From Mesorhizobium carmichaelinearum (GTDB taxonomy: Bacteria > Pseudomonadota > Alphaproteobacteria > Rhizobiales > Rhizobiaceae), in the NCBI RefSeq assembly GCF_900199455.1, contig NZ_FZQR01000019.1:1-64000 (forward strand): a stretch of 64,000 nucleotides of DNA, read 5' to 3'. The translations under genes and the position numbers were made by a program. Positions 17,265 to 25,175 of this stretch are shown piece after piece. The notes under the pieces are model-generated. The model saw only the letters and a list, made by a program, of their open reading frames with translations, searched no databases and was not told the DNA's origin. The first letter of the stretch is position 1. Every line of letters begins with the position of its first letter.

Positions 17265-19250
17265 CTAACCCGCCGCCGCGGCCGCCACCTTCCTCGGCGC
17301 AGCCCGCTGCCGGCGCATGCGGCGTTTGGCGACGAGTTTGAGGGCAACCGGCGGCTCGGTCGACAGCGCGCCCGTGACGGCGTCGACCATGCCATGCGCG
17401 ACGAAATCCGCGTTGATGTCCTGGGCCAGTTTGGCCGCCGCTTCCTTGTCGTCGTTGCCGGTCTCCGACCAGAACACGATCCCCACCCGAAGTGCGGCCT
17501 TCGCCCGCTTCAGCCGGCGAACCAGGAAGCGGGCGTGCTTGACGGAATCGCGGTTGAGGAAGCCGACCACCACGGCGTCGATGGTTTCGAGCTCGAGCCG
17601 GCGGATGCTGGCGGGTTCCATGTCGGCAAAGCCAACTTTCGACGCGGTCGCGCCCTGGACTTCCAGCACCTGCGCCAGCATTGCTGCGGCGGCATCGTCG
17701 AGTTCCCCTCGCCCGCCGGCGCAAAGCACCGACATACCCGTGCCGTCGGGCAGTTCGGCCGCGTCCTCGCCAACGGCATCGCCGGGCTCGTCCGCCTCCC
17801 CGGAGATGTGTGGGCTTTCATCCTCGGCCGCTTCCTCCTTCGCATCGTCTTCCAGATTGGCCACCAGCGTCAGCGCACTGGCCGCCACTTGCCGCCTCTG
17901 CAGGTCGCCCATGACGCCGCGCACGCGGTCGCGCTCGCCCAGCAGAAGCGCCGGGATGGCCACCTCGTCGTAGAATTCGACCAGATATTTTTCCTCGAGC
18001 ATCTCTTCGGCATGGTCGGTGGCTTCGTCCGGATCGCCGGCAAGCAGCCGCTGGTAGAGGCGCGCATGCGGTTCGAGCACCGGCTCGTTGCCGAACAGCA
18101 CGTCGAGGAATTCAAACTGCGGCACATGCCTGCCCAGCACCACCAGGCAGACGGTGAGCGGCGTCGACAGCACCAGCCCGAGCGGTCCCCACAGCCACGT
18201 CCAGAAGATCGCCGCAACGATGATCGCCAGCGGCGACAGCCCGGTTCGCGACCCGTAAAGCCAGGGTTCGACGACGTTGCCGGTGACCAACTCCATCACC
18301 ACGAACAGGGCGGCCGTCCACGCGACGAGCTCCCAGCCGGGGGCCACGGCCAGCGCCAGGAACAACGGCAGCAACGCGCCGATGACCGGGCCAATATAGG
18401 GAACGAAACGCAGCGCCAGCGCCAGCAGCCCCCACAGCAAGGCATTGGGGATGCCGAGGATCCACAGGCCGATCGCAATCGGTATGGCGTAGACGATGTT
18501 GACGACCAATTGCATCAAGAGATAGCGACCCACACGCTTGCCGGCATCGCGAAGCGCCTCGGTGGTGCGGTGCAGGTCGCCATAGCCGACAAGCCGGATG
18601 AAGCGGTCGCGCAAATCCTCCCGCTCGAGCAGCATGAAGATGACGACGACGATGATCAGGCCTGCGGACCCGAGCGGACTGATCAGCGGACCGACGATGT
18701 TCTGCAGGACTTCGAGCGGCCTTTCGCGCGACACGATCTCGACCGGCACCGGCTCGCGCAGTGGCTTGTCCGGCGTGGCAGCCGGCAGCGTGGCGTCCTG
18801 CCTGTCGATCTCCTGGCCGACACGCTCGACCACGGTGCTCAACCGCGAAATGATCCCGCCGCCGACGCCGGTTTGCTTGAGCGAGCGGATCTTGGTCAGG
18901 ATGTTGGTCTGGTAGACCGGGATGTTTTGCGCCAATTCGCTGACCTGGGTAGCGACGATGAAGCTGAACAGGGCAAGTGCCGCGAAGGCGCCGAGCACAC
19001 TGGCGATGACCGCGGCGATCCGGGGAATGCCGACCCGTTTGAGCGCCGAGACCAGCGGCGCCAGCGCAAAGGTCAAAAGCAGCGCGATGGCGATCGGCAG
19101 GAAAACCTCGCGCCCGAAATACAGCGCCGCCACCGTCGTGACGGTGGTCGCCACATTGGGCAACACGGTTCGCGGATGGGGCGCGGCGGCCGCAAGAATG
19201 TCGTCCAGCCCTTGAGGCGCCGACGCCGTGCCGTTTCGACGATTGGCCAC
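17265..19250 (-). CDS. AI-2E family transporter with an extra C-terminal domain
   Basis: A 661-residue membrane protein of the TqsA/PerM-like AI-2 exporter superfamily. Hydrophobic segments at the start (PIAIALLLTFALAPLVSAL), a loop, and a later set containing LRFVPYIGPVIGALLPLFLA are typical. After about residue 400 the transport domain ends, and a 230-residue soluble tail follows. The last part (VLCAGGRGELDDAAAAMLAQ, then TIDAVVVGFL) resembles a Rossmann-type alpha/beta fold like B12-binding domains, without the corrinoid-binding His. GTG 19250 is chosen for a GGGGGAG site; an upstream ATG at 19409 would reach into the TetR operator region. Confidence 0.82.
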   Translation of the reverse strand: MANRRNGTASAPQGLDDILAAAAPHPRTVLPNVATTVTTVAALYFGREVFLPIAIALLLTFALAPLVSALKRVGIPRIAAVIASVLGAFAALALFSFIVATQVSELAQNIPVYQTNILTKIRSLKQTGVGGGIISRLSTVVERVGQEIDRQDATLPAATPDKPLREPVPVEIVSRERPLEVLQNIVGPLISPLGSAGLIIVVVIFMLLEREDLRDRFIRLVGYGDLHRTTEALRDAGKRVGRYLLMQLVVNIVYAIPIAIGLWILGIPNALLWGLLALALRFVPYIGPVIGALLPLFLALAVAPGWELVAWTAALFVVMELVTGNVVEPWLYGSRTGLSPLAIIVAAIFWTWLWGPLGLVLSTPLTVCLVVLGRHVPQFEFLDVLFGNEPVLEPHARLYQRLLAGDPDEATDHAEEMLEEKYLVEFYDEVAIPALLLGERDRVRGVMGDLQRRQVAASALTLVANLEDDAKEEAAEDESPHISGEADEPGDAVGEDAAELPDGTGMSVLCAGGRGELDDAAAAMLAQVLEVQGATASKVGFADMEPASIRRLELETIDAVVVGFLNRDSVKHARFLVRRLKRAKAALRVGIVFWSETGNDDKEAAAKLAQDINADFVAHGMVDAVTGALSTEPPVALKLVAKRRMRRQRAAPRKVAAAAAG

Positions 19251-19393
19251 TCTTTGATGTCTCCCCCTGCCAACAGCATGGTCTGATATATTGAGCCGGC
19301 GTGCAACCTTCGCCAACGGCAAGGCGCTGATACTCAACGGGCAACAATCCGGATGGCTCCGCCATCCTTGACATTTTGTGCACGTCTCCATAA

Positions 19394-19411
19394 ATGAGTG
19401 ACCACTCACTC
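19394..19411. promoter_or_regulatory. TetR operator, copy 1 (autoregulation)
   Basis: ATGAGTGACCACTCACTC contains the perfect palindrome GAGTG-AC-CACTC and lies just before the TetR start. Sixteen of 18 bases recur at 20065-20082 before the first SDR gene. Placement suggests autoregulation of the TetR gene and possibly influence on the divergent AI-2E gene. Confidence 0.65.
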
Positions 19412-19425
19412 AAACTGGTTCCAGC

Positions 19426-19995
19426 ATGGCCCGCCCCCTCAGCGAAGAAAAGCGCGACGCAATCCTGGCATCGGCCACCGCCCTGGTGGCGACGCTTGGA
19501 ACAAGTGCGGCCACGGCGAAGATCGCCAGGGATGCCGGTCTCTCCGAAGGCACGCTCTTCAACTATTTCGCCAGCAAGGATGAGCTGCTCAATCAGCTCT
19601 ACCTCGAGATCAAGGCCGATCTCGGCAAGGCCTTGCTGATGTCGTATCCGTCGCAGGCCAGCCTGCGCGAGCGCTGCCGCCATGTCTGGAACAACTTCAT
19701 CGACTGGGGAGCGGAATATCCGATGAAGCGCAAGGCCATGCGCCAGCTCGGCGTTTCCGAGCGGATCACCGAGCAGAGCAGGCAGCAGGGCAACGCGGCC
19801 TTCGGCGACATCAACGCGATGATCGAGGAAAGCCTTGTCGACGGCGGGCTGAAGGGCTGCTCGATGAATTTTGCCGGAGGCATTTTCGAGGCGCTCGCGG
19901 AGACAACGCTCGAATTCATCGCCCAGGATCCACGGCAGCGCGAACACTACAAACAGGCCGGCTTCACCTTCTTCTGGAACGGCATCTCGAAGTAG
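19426..19995 (+). CDS. TetR/AcrR-family regulator
   Basis: A 189-residue repressor. The N-terminal helix-turn-helix has the family pattern TAKIARDAGLSEGTLFNYFA at about residues 27-46. The C-terminal helical half would bind a small hydrophobic ligand and dimerise. It precedes two SDR genes with their own promoter, and both promoters carry the same 18-base motif. The simplest reading is a repressor of itself and of the SDR pair. Confidence 0.92.
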   Translation: MARPLSEEKRDAILASATALVATLGTSAATAKIARDAGLSEGTLFNYFASKDELLNQLYLEIKADLGKALLMSYPSQASLRERCRHVWNNFIDWGAEYPMKRKAMRQLGVSERITEQSRQQGNAAFGDINAMIEESLVDGGLKGCSMNFAGGIFEALAETTLEFIAQDPRQREHYKQAGFTFFWNGISK

Positions 19996-20064
19996 CGGCC
20001 CAGGCACAATCTCAAACGGCACCGAAGCAAACCACCGAAAGACACCATCAATTCAACCACAAGA

Positions 20065-20082
20065 ATGAGTGCCTACTCACTC
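20065..20082. promoter_or_regulatory. TetR operator, copy 2 (SDR pair)
   Basis: ATGAGTGCCTACTCACTC, 33 bases before the first SDR start, differs from the copy before the TetR gene at two bases. It overlaps a likely promoter (TTTTATATGATAA follows). Confidence 0.65.
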
Positions 20083-20115
20083 TTTTATATGATAACTCCC
20101 TGAAAGGACAAGACA

Positions 20116-20985
20116 ATGCCCAAAATCTGGTTGATCACCGGCAGCGCCCGCGGACTCGGGCGCGATATCACCGAGGCAGCCCTTGCCGCCGGCGACAGCG
20201 TCGTGGCGACCGCCCGCGATGTCGCCCGCTTCGCCGATCTTGAAAGCCGCTACCCCGGGCGTCTGCGCGGCTTTGCGCTTGATGTCACCGACGCCACCGC
20301 CGCGCAGGCCGCGGTGGACTTTGCCGTGGAGACGTTCGGTCGCCTCGACGTCCTCGTCAACAATGCCGGCTTCGGCCATATCAGCCCCTTCGAGCAGACC
20401 GAAGCGGCCGATTTCCGGGCGCAGATCGACACCAATCTCTACGGCGTCGTCAACCTCACCCGCGCCGCGCTTCCCGCCATGCGCGCCCAGCGTTCGGGCC
20501 ACATCATCAACATCTCCTCGGTCGGCGGCCGGACAGCCACACCGGGCCTCAGCGCCTACCAGGCGGCCAAATGGGCGGTGGGCGGTCTCACCGAAGTCCT
20601 GGCGCTGGAACTCGCCCCCTTCGGCGTCAAGATCATCTCGGTCGAGCCGGGCGGCATGCGCACCGATTGGGGCGCCACCGCCATGGCCAATGCCCCGGCC
20701 TTGCTGCAGGATTATGAACCAACCGTCGGCGCCATCCTCGGCATGCTCAAGGCCTATGTCGGCAATGCCATCGGCGACCCGCGAAAGGTTGCCGAAATCG
20801 TCGTCGATCTCACCACGCGCGATACCTTGCCCGCCCACCTGATCCTCGGCAGCGACGCCTTGCATGTCTTTGCCCAGGCGGAAGCAGCGCGCCAGCAGGC
20901 GGCGAAGGAATGGGCGCCGGTCAGCACCTCCATCGATATAGAGGGCGTCGACCTCTCATTCCTGTCGCGCGGGAGCCAGTCATGA
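20116..20985 (+). CDS. SDR-family oxidoreductase
   Basis: A 289-residue short-chain dehydrogenase/reductase: cofactor motif TGSARGLG, NNAG, catalytic Ser in NISSVGG and YxxxK in YQAAK. It has the C-terminal extension seen in retinol-dehydrogenase-like bacterial SDRs. The substrate is not readable from sequence. It is the first gene of a two-SDR operon with a four-base overlap with the next, behind a TetR operator. An AAAGGA ribosome site lies before the start. Confidence 0.9.
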   Translation: MPKIWLITGSARGLGRDITEAALAAGDSVVATARDVARFADLESRYPGRLRGFALDVTDATAAQAAVDFAVETFGRLDVLVNNAGFGHISPFEQTEAADFRAQIDTNLYGVVNLTRAALPAMRAQRSGHIINISSVGGRTATPGLSAYQAAKWAVGGLTEVLALELAPFGVKIISVEPGGMRTDWGATAMANAPALLQDYEPTVGAILGMLKAYVGNAIGDPRKVAEIVVDLTTRDTLPAHLILGSDALHVFAQAEAARQQAAKEWAPVSTSIDIEGVDLSFLSRGSQS

Positions 20986-21929
20986 GCGCCTGGACCACGC
21001 AGGACATCCCGCCCCAGCGGGGACGCAAGGTGGTGATCACCGGCGCCACAGGCGGCCTCGGTTACGAGACCGCACTGGCGCTCGCGCAGGCCGGTGCGGA
21101 CGTGCTGATGACCGGACGCAACGAAGCCAAGGGCAAGGATGCGCTGAGCCGCGTCCAGGCCGCCGCTCCGGGTGCTGCCGTGCGCTATGCCCATCTCGAC
21201 CTTGCTGACCTGGCCTCGGTCGAAGCCTTCGCCAGCCAGCTTGCCGGCGAATGGGAGGCGATCGACCTCCTGGTCAACAATGCCGGCGTGATGACCCCGC
21301 CGGCCCGCCACGAAACCGCCGACGGCTTCGAACTGCAATTCGGCACCAATTATCTCGGCCATTTCGCCCTGACCGGCCGCCTGCTGCCGATGCTGAGCAA
21401 AGGCAACAGAACGCGCGTCGTCAATCTCAGCAGCGGCGCCCACCGCATCCAGGCGGCGATCCATTTCGACGATCTGCAATGGCACAAGCGCTACCGACCC
21501 TGGGCGGCCTATGCGCAGTCCAAGCTCGCCATGATCCTGTTCGCCTTCGAACTGCAGCGCCGCAGCGATGCCAATGGCTGGGGCCTGCTGAGCAATGCGG
21601 CACACCCCGGCTACGCCCTCACCGACCTGCAGACCAGCGGCCCGCGCCTGGGCCGTGACGGCGGGTCGTCACCGTTCGATTGGCTTGGCGTGCTGCTCGC
21701 GCCGGTTCTTTCGCAATCGGCCGCCGAGGGCGCGCTGCCGACGCTGTTCGCCGCGACAGCGCCGGACGCGAAACCGGCCGGCTATTACGGTCCGCAAGGT
21801 CTGTTCGAAATGAAGGGCGCGGTCGGCGAGGCCAGGATCGGCAGGCACGCGCGCGACACCGCTGTTGCCGCAAGGCTTTGGGATGTTTCGGAGGAGTTGA
21901 TTGGTGTGAGGTGGCCGGGTGCGGCTTGA
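20982..21929 (+). CDS. SDR-family oxidoreductase, retinol-dehydrogenase-like
   Basis: A 315-residue SDR: cofactor motif TGATGGLG at about residue 21, NNAG, catalytic Ser in NLSSGAH and YxxxK in YAQSK. Features such as GTNYLGHFAL and AHPGYALTDL are typical of the retinol dehydrogenase/WW-domain-oxidoreductase-like group. ATG 20982 overlaps the stop of the preceding SDR (ATGA), so the pair is translationally coupled and probably acts on related substrates. Confidence 0.9.
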   Translation: MSAWTTQDIPPQRGRKVVITGATGGLGYETALALAQAGADVLMTGRNEAKGKDALSRVQAAAPGAAVRYAHLDLADLASVEAFASQLAGEWEAIDLLVNNAGVMTPPARHETADGFELQFGTNYLGHFALTGRLLPMLSKGNRTRVVNLSSGAHRIQAAIHFDDLQWHKRYRPWAAYAQSKLAMILFAFELQRRSDANGWGLLSNAAHPGYALTDLQTSGPRLGRDGGSSPFDWLGVLLAPVLSQSAAEGALPTLFAATAPDAKPAGYYGPQGLFEMKGAVGEARIGRHARDTAVAARLWDVSEELIGVRWPGAA

Positions 21930-22128
21930 GGACAGCGCCTATTTGCCGATGTCCGCGTCGGGTATCGGCTATCTATCTCAAGAGCATACCACAAATTTCG
22001 CTCGTATCTTTGCCGATGTTTTTGCCGTTTTTCGCAGCGCAAGTGGCCAGCGGCGCTGGTGAGATTGACGCGTCGGCAAACCACTCCGAATTCCTTGAAA
22101 CGATCCTGGAACGGAATTTCGGAGGGCC

Positions 22129-23208
22129 TCAGACCGTCCTCGCCGCATGCCTCGCCAGCGCATGCTCGATCAGCACGTCGATGACCTGGCTGTAACCAAT
22201 GCCGATCGCCGCCAGCGCCTTGGCGTACATAGAAATATCGGTGAAGCCGGGCAGCGTGTTGACCTCGTTGACCAGCAGCGAACCGTCGGCGCGCAGGAAG
22301 AAGTCGACGCGCGCCATGGCCTCGCAGCCGAGCGCCCGGAAAGCCTGCGTGGCCATCTCCGCCGTGCTGGCAACGACATCCGCCGGGACATCGGCGGGCA
22401 CCTTAACCACCGCGCCGTCGGCGTCGAAATACTTCGCCTCATAGGTGTAGAAGCCATGCTTGTCGGCCGGAATGATTTCGCCGGGCGGCGACACCGTGAT
22501 TGAACCGTCGGCGCGCTCCAGCACCGAACACTCGATCTCGCGGCCGGCGACGAATTCCTCCACCAGCAGCTTGCTGTCATGCCGGAACGCCGCCGTGACG
22601 GCCGCCGTGAAGCCGGCGCTGTCGGCCGCCTTGCTCACGCCGAAGGACGAGCCCTGGCGCGCCGGCTTGACGAAGACCGGCAGGCCGAGCCGTGCCGCGA
22701 CATCCTCGAAAGCCACGGTCTCGCCGCGCCGCAAGGTGATGGAACGGGCAACGGCAAGCCCGGCCTCGCGCATCAGCCGCTTGGCGGCATCCTTGTCCAT
22801 GGCGGCGGCGGAAGCCAGGATGCCGCAGCCGACATAGGCGACATCGGCGACCTCGGCATAGCCTTGCACCGAACCGTCCTCGCCGAACGGCCCGTGCAGC
22901 ACGGGAAAGACGACATCGACGGGATCAGGCAGTGCTCCGTTGCGTGACACCGCCACCAGCCGGCCCTTGCCGCCGGGCAATAGGGCGACTTCCAAGCCAT
23001 CCTCCGACACGGCAGCCCCTGCCCCATCGGCGCCAGGCTCGGACGAATGTTGCAGCAGCCATCTGCCGTCTCTGGTGATGGCGACCAGGACCACCTCGTA
23101 GCGCGTCCGGTCGATCGCCTTCAGCACATTGGCCGCCGACAGGCGCGACACGTCATGCTCGGCCGAGCGCCCACCATAGAGGATGGCGACCCTGATCCTA
23201 TCCTTCAT
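22129..23208 (-). CDS. D-alanine-D-alanine ligase family (ATP-grasp)
   Basis: A 359-residue ATP-grasp ligase. The N-terminal motif GGRSAEHDVS is that of the DdlA/VanA-type branch. The ATP-grasp core follows (VFVKPARQGSSFGVSKA, LVEEFVAGREIECSVL), and then the metal and substrate segment ARVDFFLRADGSLLVNEVNT. Start ATG 23208 has GGGAAGA upstream. Rhizobia normally keep their housekeeping ddl in the cell-wall division cluster, so this lone copy beside a C39-like protease may be a specialised or secondary ligase. Specificity (D-Ala, D-Lac or D-Ser) cannot be read. Confidence 0.88.
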   Translation of the reverse strand: MKDRIRVAILYGGRSAEHDVSRLSAANVLKAIDRTRYEVVLVAITRDGRWLLQHSSEPGADGAGAAVSEDGLEVALLPGGKGRLVAVSRNGALPDPVDVVFPVLHGPFGEDGSVQGYAEVADVAYVGCGILASAAAMDKDAAKRLMREAGLAVARSITLRRGETVAFEDVAARLGLPVFVKPARQGSSFGVSKAADSAGFTAAVTAAFRHDSKLLVEEFVAGREIECSVLERADGSITVSPPGEIIPADKHGFYTYEAKYFDADGAVVKVPADVPADVVASTAEMATQAFRALGCEAMARVDFFLRADGSLLVNEVNTLPGFTDISMYAKALAAIGIGYSQVIDVLIEHALARHAARTV

Positions 23209-23243
23209 TGAAAAGTCTTCCCAGTCATCGAAACCCCTCGAAA

Positions 23244-23861
23244 TCAAATGGTGACGGCAATGCCGCGATTGGCAAAGAAACGATCGAAATCGGCTGGCGC
23301 CAACACTGCGTTGGCCTGTGTGGCGCTGGTATGGCCGGATGGGTTGTGAAAGCGAAAACCCTCATCCGAAGCCGCGGTGACCAGCACCAGATGGCCGCCC
23401 TTCGACGGCGGCTCGCGCTCAGGCCAGCGAATCGCGCTGCTGACCGAAACGATGAAGAACCGTGACCGGCCAAGAATCGCCGGAATGTCGGACGTCGCGA
23501 CATTGGTCATCACCTGCGCCTCCAGGCCGAATTCCGCCTTCACGAAGGTGACGAAGGGCGCGTAGATCAGCCCCTTGATCGAATCTTCATTGACGGCATA
23601 GCCGCCATATCCAGTGCAGCGTTTCGCCAGTTCGATCGTCGGCACGATCTCGCCGCGCGTTGCCAGGATCATTTTCAGGCACGCCATGCCGCAGATGTTG
23701 GCGGCCCAGACCGCGTATTCGTCGAGGCTCTCCGCGCCTGACCCTTGCCACAGCGGATCGCGCCTGAGCGCGGCCTCGGCGCCATCGGCGAGCACGGCCA
23801 GCGTCATGTCGGGCGTTTCCCACTGGCTGAAAAACGGCACGGCTTCAGGCAACGGGCTCAT
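23244..23861 (-). CDS. C39-like cysteine peptidase family protein
   Basis: A 205-residue papain-fold protein without a signal peptide. The presumed catalytic Cys lies in NICGMACLKMIL, the His in GGHLVLVTAA and the third residue in FHNPSG, matching the C39-like peptidase pattern. It lies 35 bases upstream of the D-Ala-D-Ala ligase gene in the same direction, so the two are probably one transcript. Together they suggest making and trimming of D-Ala-containing peptides or peptidoglycan pieces. This is inference. A perfect inverted repeat precedes it. Confidence 0.75.
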   Translation of the reverse strand: MSPLPEAVPFFSQWETPDMTLAVLADGAEAALRRDPLWQGSGAESLDEYAVWAANICGMACLKMILATRGEIVPTIELAKRCTGYGGYAVNEDSIKGLIYAPFVTFVKAEFGLEAQVMTNVATSDIPAILGRSRFFIVSVSSAIRWPEREPPSKGGHLVLVTAASDEGFRFHNPSGHTSATQANAVLAPADFDRFFANRGIAVTI

Positions 23862-23881
23862 ACGGATTCTCGGGCTGCTCG

Positions 23882-23915
23882 CATCAATCTCGTATACGAG
23901 AATACGAGATTGATG
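23882..23915. promoter_or_regulatory. Perfect 14-bp inverted repeat upstream of the peptidase/ligase pair
   Basis: CATCAATCTCGTAT-N6-ATACGAGATTGATG, with a nested 12-base palindrome CTCGTATACGAG at 23889-23900. It begins 21 bases before the peptidase start on the minus strand. The unit CTCGTAT occurs three times, which suggests a cooperatively bound operator. No regulator gene is adjacent. Confidence 0.6.
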
Positions 23916-23946
23916 AAAAGCCGCTTAAATGTGAGTGACGCCCCGC

Positions 23947-24462
23947 CTACTCGGCCTTCGTCCAGCCGAAGACCAGCCAGGCGTATTTCGATTTATCGTC
24001 GGGCTCGGCGGTGTAGGTCATCTGGATATCGCCGTCCTTGGCGTAGATGTCGAGCCGGGGCGCTGTGTCCAGCTTGAGCCATAGCGAGCTCTTGCTGAAG
24101 GACCAGGTTCCGCACCAGACGCAGGCGCCCGACGCCGGGTCGCCCGGCTGGTGGAAATTGTAGCGGCCGTCGGCCGTGATCTCGAGATAGTCGAACGCGC
24201 CGTAGAACGCGGCCACCGTCTGCTGGAACTCGGTGGCGGCAGCCTCCTGTTCGGGCGTCGGCGCATCCGTCATGTCGCGCGGCGGCCGGATGGCGGAGCC
24301 ACTGAGCGTCCATTTACCGACAAAGTCCTTCTCGGTCGGGAGATATTCCTCCTGAGCCTGCGCCGACGAAATATAAGCAACAGATGATATATTAGGCAGA
24401 CCCGTGGCCCCGACCGCAAGTAGAAGCGCGGCCGCACAGATCGCCCTGGTCGGGTTTTGCAT
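23947..24462 (-). CDS. Secreted protein of unknown function
   Basis: A 171-residue protein; I do not recognise the family. ATG 24462 has GAGGAA upstream and opens a signal peptide (AICAAALLLAVGATG, ending SAQAQEE). The mature part starts with FVGKWTLSGSAI and contains a Cys pair (CVWCGTWSF) and YLEITADGRYNF. The FVGKW start and alternating strands suggest a small beta-barrel of lipocalin-like type, but that is a guess. A minus-strand EcfG-like promoter lies about 275 bases upstream, with hairpins in between. Confidence 0.7.
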   Translation of the reverse strand: MQNPTRAICAAALLLAVGATGLPNISSVAYISSAQAQEEYLPTEKDFVGKWTLSGSAIRPPRDMTDAPTPEQEAAATEFQQTVAAFYGAFDYLEITADGRYNFHQPGDPASGACVWCGTWSFSKSSLWLKLDTAPRLDIYAKDGDIQMTYTAEPDDKSKYAWLVFGWTKAE

Positions 24463-24648
24463 AAAACTATTCCTCGACCGTAGGGTAATGGATGTCAGTT
24501 TGGGAGTTCTATTGAGCAATTTTTGGCACGCGTTGCCTCGATGCCGATTCCCGTCGCCATTTGCACGGTTAGCATTGGGGCCACCAATCTGGCAACGCAA
24601 AGCACCATCCCCCACAAGTCCGGCCGCCGGAGTCTCACCTTGCAAACG

Positions 24649-24682
24649 AAAGCCCGCCGGGAGGGGGGTTCCGGCGGGCTTT
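24649..24682. terminator. Strong hairpin (intrinsic terminator, possibly of an unannotated RNA)
   Basis: AAAGCCCGCCGG pairs perfectly with CCGGCGGGCTTT across a ten-base loop, followed by one more T on the plus strand. No annotated gene ends here, so it may terminate a small RNA. On the minus strand it lies in the leader of the secreted-protein gene. Confidence 0.6.
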
Positions 24683-24684
24683 TG

Positions 24685-24705
24685 GAAAGCTGATTTCCAG
24701 CTTTC
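24685..24705. other. Second intergenic hairpin
   Basis: GAAAGCTG-ATTTC-CAGCTTTC, an eight-base perfect stem directly beside the terminator hairpin. Two adjacent stems in a gene-free stretch suggest structured RNA. Confidence 0.45.
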
Positions 24706-24736
24706 ACATGTCTGACGGGGGATCAGACGTGGTGAC

Positions 24737-24761
24737 AACTTTTATTGACCGCGGAGGTTCC
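24737..24761 (-). promoter_or_regulatory. EcfG-type (general stress) promoter candidate, minus strand
   Basis: Read on the minus strand: GGAAC, 17 bases, GTT. This matches the EcfG consensus of alphaproteobacteria. It would start transcription at about 24730 through both hairpins toward the secreted-protein gene. Confidence 0.5.
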
Positions 24762-24849
24762 ACCCGAAACAAAAGAATGCCAGCGGCTCGTTCAATTCCA
24801 CGGAATTCAGCGGTAACAGCGATTTCTTTTCGCGGGACCACGTCCCACT

Positions 24850-24874
24850 GGAACCTTCCACTGCCGGCCGAGTT
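24850..24874 (+). promoter_or_regulatory. EcfG-type (general stress) promoter candidate, plus strand
   Basis: GGAAC at 24850-24854, 17 bases, GTT at 24872-24874. Spacing and both boxes match the EcfG consensus. It is correctly placed for the small gene at 24901. Confidence 0.6.
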
Positions 24875-24900
24875 TTGTGGCGCGGTCGGGAGGACTTGAA

Positions 24901-25155
24901 TTGGACAGTTTTCAGAGGCTCGAAGCGCTGCTCGATAGCGCCGGCAGCGATGGCATCGACGAAGCGAACGCCTTGCTGCGCCGGTTCGAGGGCAAATCGC
25001 AGGAAGTGACTGCAGCCATCGACGACTTCATGCTTGACTTCAAGACCTTGGTCTTCGTCGTCGAAACCGGCGAGGCAGGATCCCAGAAATCGCTACGCGA
25101 GTTGACGCGCGTCAGGCTTTCCAATCTCAGGCAGCTCTTGAACGTGGCGGCATAG
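24901..25155 (+). CDS. Small helical protein of unknown function, predicted stress-induced
   Basis: An 84-residue acidic, helix-rich protein with no recognised domain (segments RLEALLDSAGS, ALLRRFEGKSQEV, TRVRLSNLRQLL). The start is taken as TTG 24901, because GGGAGGA at 24888-24894 gives a six-base spacing; a GTG at 24877 in frame would place that site inside the gene. An EcfG-like promoter sits just upstream, so it is probably part of the general stress response. Confidence 0.6.
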   Translation: MDSFQRLEALLDSAGSDGIDEANALLRRFEGKSQEVTAAIDDFMLDFKTLVFVVETGEAGSQKSLRELTRVRLSNLRQLLNVAA

Positions 25156-25175
25156 GGACACCGGCGGCGCCGAAC

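Noticed and set aside
17106..19286. 726-codon open frame on the plus strand
   Set aside because: Antisense to the AI-2E permease; low-complexity Gln/Arg/Asp-rich translation, no recognisable fold.
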